DNA from: Allorhodopirellula solitaria
Lineage (GTDB): Bacteria > Planctomycetota > Planctomycetia > Pirellulales > Pirellulaceae
Direction: 5' to 3'
NCBI RefSeq assembly: GCF_007859855.1
Contig: NZ_SJPK01000021.1
Coordinates: 1-48,255 of the forward strand
DNA length: 48,255 bases
Part shown: positions 46,564-48,255 of the stretch, piece by piece
How positions within the stretch are numbered: the first letter of the stretch is position 1
How the letters are laid out: every line of letters starts with the position of its first letter
Made by a program: the position numbers and the translations under genes
The notes under the pieces: generated by a model
What the model saw: only the letters and a program-made list of their open reading frames with translations
The model's database searches: none
What the model was told of the DNA's origin: nothing

Positions 46564-46742
46564 GATTTTTGGCGGGGAGCATTAAAGAGCGGCGAGTGCG
46601 ACGACGTGTCAGAGCAGACCGAGGGGCTCTACGTTGGATCTATCGGCGCAGACCCTACTTTTGATAAATCCACTCCCAACGACCGGTAAAACTTACCGTA
46701 CGCCTGCGAATTGCCCGTTCCCGCGCGCCGCCTGGTTCCCCG

Positions 46743-47009
46743 ATGCGAAATCCTCTGCCTGATTTGTCCGATCGACCTGATGAAAATGTCCTGCAGCGAC
46801 TGAACCGGATGGCAAAAATCGCTCGAAATCATGGCTTCGAGATCCGCGGAGAACCCCTCGGCGGAGCCGGGAGTACGTGGTGCGAAATTCGCGGACGACG
46901 GGTGCTGTTCCTCGACGTCTCCCAACCTGCCGCCGAACAAGCACTCGCGATCCGAGAGATCATCGACGAAACAGCAACCGTACGCCCTCACGCCCCCGCC
47001 CCGGTGTGA
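46743..47009 (+). CDS. Small conserved-looking protein of unknown function
   Basis: An 88-residue frame, MRNPLPDLSDRP to HAPAPV. The central block (LNRMAKIARNHGFEIRGEPL, GGAGSTWCEIRGRRVLFLDV) resembles short bacterial proteins I remember with a LGG-x-G-G-x-C-x-x-x-G-x-x-x-L-F-L-D pattern, which lack an assigned function. No signal peptide or membrane segment is seen. It is divergent from the histidine kinase gene and is followed by a repeat array, so it is not in an operon. The conserved cysteine and glycine-rich turn could bind a metal, but this is conjecture. Confidence 0.6.
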   Translation: MRNPLPDLSDRPDENVLQRLNRMAKIARNHGFEIRGEPLGGAGSTWCEIRGRRVLFLDVSQPAAEQALAIREIIDETATVRPHAPAPV

Positions 47010-47154
47010 TTCCTGGCATCGGCGGGATACCTGCATCGGGCCATGCGGAGACGCAGGTCTGAGAAGGGACATCTCGGCCGATAGCGCGCCAACGGTGCGC
47101 CAAGTTCTCGGCGCGAATGCTCCCAGCGAGGACTCCCATTCTTTGCTGGAGCAC

Positions 47155-47760
47155 GTAGGGCCGGTTCCCACCGGCCACACTCACCTGGTCGAACTGAACC
47201 GTCCTGCGTTCCAGCACCTTCCCGAGGTGTTTCACCGATGATGAGTAACACGTAGGGCCGGTTCCCACCGGCCACACCCACCCGGTCGAACTGAACCCTC
47301 CTGCGTTCCAGCACCTTCCTGAGGTGTTTCACCGATGATGAGCAACGAGTAGGGCCGGTTCCCACCGGCCACACCCACCTGGTCGAACTGAACCGTCCTG
47401 CGTTCCAGCACCTTGCCGAGGTGTATCACCAATGATGAGCAACACGTAGGGCCGGCTCCCACCGGCCACACCCACCCGGTCGAACTGAACCCTCCTGCGT
47501 TCCAGCACCTTGCCGAGGTGTTTCTCCGATGATGAGTAACACGTAGGGCCGGTTCCCACCGGCCACACCCACCTGGTCGAATCGAACCGTCCTGCGTTCC
47601 AGCACCTTGCCGAGGTGTTTCTCCGATGATGAGCAACAAGTAGGGCCGGTTCCCACCGGCCACACCCACCCGGTCGAATTAAACCCTCCTGCGTTCCAGC
47701 ACCTTCCCGAGCTTTTTCACTGATGATGAGCAACACGTAGGGCCGGTTCGCACCGGTCCT
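47155..47760. repeat. 97 bp tandem array with GTAG-hairpin units
   Basis: Seven units start with GTAGGG at 47155, 47252, 47349, 47446, 47543, 47640 and 47737, exactly 97 bp apart. Each carries the hairpin GGCCGGT-TCCC-ACCGGCC immediately after GTAG-like bases, then a shared spacer (TGCGTTCCAGCACCTT, GATGATGAG). The last unit is cut short, and an isolated unit head occurs at 48008. Long minus-strand frames here are only translated repeats. Confidence 0.93.
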
Positions 47761-47763
47761 TTT

Positions 47764-48005
47764 CCGACAAGTTTTCCTACGCCGACGGCGTGAAAGAAAA
47801 TAGCCGGTGGTCGAGCGCAAGCGAACACCACCGGAAACGCCGCGAAACACACGTGCCAACCCCGAATGGGGTGGAAGATCATTCACGACGAGGTCTGCGA
47901 CCCACTTCGGGGTCGACGCTCCACTGCCAACGAACAACCGTATGTGGCGATGCGCTTACCTACGGCTGTATTCTTCAACGCCTTCGGCGTAAGGAAACTT
48001 GTGGG
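47764..48005. repeat. Inverted-repeat element next to the tandem array
   Basis: Arms of about 43 bp at 47764-47806 and 47963-48005 match at roughly 35 positions when one is complemented (shared core ACGCCGACGGCGT versus ACGCCTTCGGCGT). The 156 bp between contain smaller palindromes (CCCCGAATGGGG near 47862). It is flanked on both sides by GTAGGGCCGGTT heads, so it may be an insertion within the array. Confidence 0.6.
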
Positions 48006-48035
48006 TAGTAGGGCCGGTTCCCACCTTGTCATTCC

Positions 48036-48092
48036 CCGCAAAACCGGATTCCCTGTCAGCTTGTCTGACAGGGGATCCGGTTTTGTGATTAG
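48036..48092. repeat. Inverted repeat shared with 39 kb region, copy 2
   Basis: A near-perfect hairpin whose arms contain CAAAACCGGATTCCCTGTCA and its complement around the loop CTTGT. It is the second copy of the element at 39053-39103. Confidence 0.75.
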
Positions 48093-48190
48093 AACAATGG
48101 CGCGTTCACCCCGCTCCCATGCGGGCTTGCCCTGGGCTGTTCAATCTTTGGGGTTGACGCTCGATTGGTCTTGCGCAATTTCTTGACTTC

Positions 48191-48219
48191 ACCCTCTCCA
48201 AACGAAGTTTGGGGAGGGT
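48191..48219. repeat. Hairpin of CT-rich palindrome type
   Basis: ACCCTCTCCAAAC-GAA-GTTTGGGGAGGGT has 12 of 13 paired positions. It belongs with the similar CT-rich palindromes near 27160 and 33570. The window ends 36 bp later without a further feature. Confidence 0.7.
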
Positions 48220-48255
48220 CGACGGGCGAAGCCTCGTCGGGGAGGGGCCCAGCAC

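Noticed and set aside
45707-46742. TPP riboswitch for the thiD operon
   Set aside because: No thi-box-like sequence was recognised upstream of the histidine kinase or thiD starts.
47232-47937. Long minus-strand frames in the 97 bp array (145 and 202 codons)
   Set aside because: They are translations of tandem repeats in different frames (CGRWEPALR-type blocks); 97 is not a multiple of three, so each copy is read in another frame.

Overview
The window looks like a chromosomal segment of a planctomycete, most likely of the Rhodopirellula/Pirellulaceae type. This is inferred from gene content: an exosortase-type exopolysaccharide locus, a two-domain DUF1080 protein, a secretin-like secreted protein, lpxB, a pyrophosphate-type phosphofructokinase, RNase Y, and long repeat-rich intergenic regions. 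No rRNA, tRNA or CRISPR array was seen. No species is claimed.

Region 1 (1-17 kb, nearly all minus strand) is a surface polysaccharide locus. It holds two GT2 glycosyltransferases, a GT4 glycosyltransferase overlapping a SAM methyltransferase, and an ABC exporter pair (ATPase with a Wzt-like C-terminal domain, and an ABC-2 permease). Further on are a TIGR03087-like glycosyltransferase, an XrtA-type polysaccharide deacetylase, an initiating phosphoglycosyl transferase and an EpsI-like protein. No exosortase gene is visible. The left 7.5 kb is visibly richer in A+T than the rest and is bounded on the left by the 3' end of an ISL3-like transposase. The locus is broken up by small mobile elements. 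These are an S23/Avd-like four-helix-bundle gene flanked by heptamer repeats, two ~298 bp MITE-like elements in opposite orientation, and a RAYT (HUH Y1 transposase) gene embedded in arrays of about ten palindromic REP-like units.

Region 2 (17.3-23.5 kb, plus strand) is a TetR regulator - membrane fusion protein - RND pump operon with overlapping genes and a candidate operator upstream. Region 3 (23.5-31 kb) carries pdxJ, a secreted Met/Gly-rich protein, a secretin-like secreted protein, an M20 deacylase (ArgE-like) and a DEAD-box helicase. Region 4 (31-46.6 kb) is mostly housekeeping: RNase Y (divergent from the helicase), a TIM-barrel sugar isomerase-like protein, PPi-dependent phosphofructokinase, FtsH, a DUF1080 protein, a Na/Pi cotransporter, LpxB, a membrane protein, ThiD and a sensor-less histidine kinase. 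Region 5 (46.7-48.3 kb) has one small conserved-looking gene, a seven-copy 97 bp tandem array whose units begin with GTAG plus a hairpin, and several inverted repeats.

The strongest unusual signal is the RAYT/REP locus at 9.1-11.6 kb. Its repeat units fold into paired small hairpins with complementary loops, and the stems show compensatory base changes between diverged and recent copies. One unit forms the 3' end of the adjacent glycosyltransferase gene. Functions are assigned from recognised motifs and remembered family features; no searches were run.
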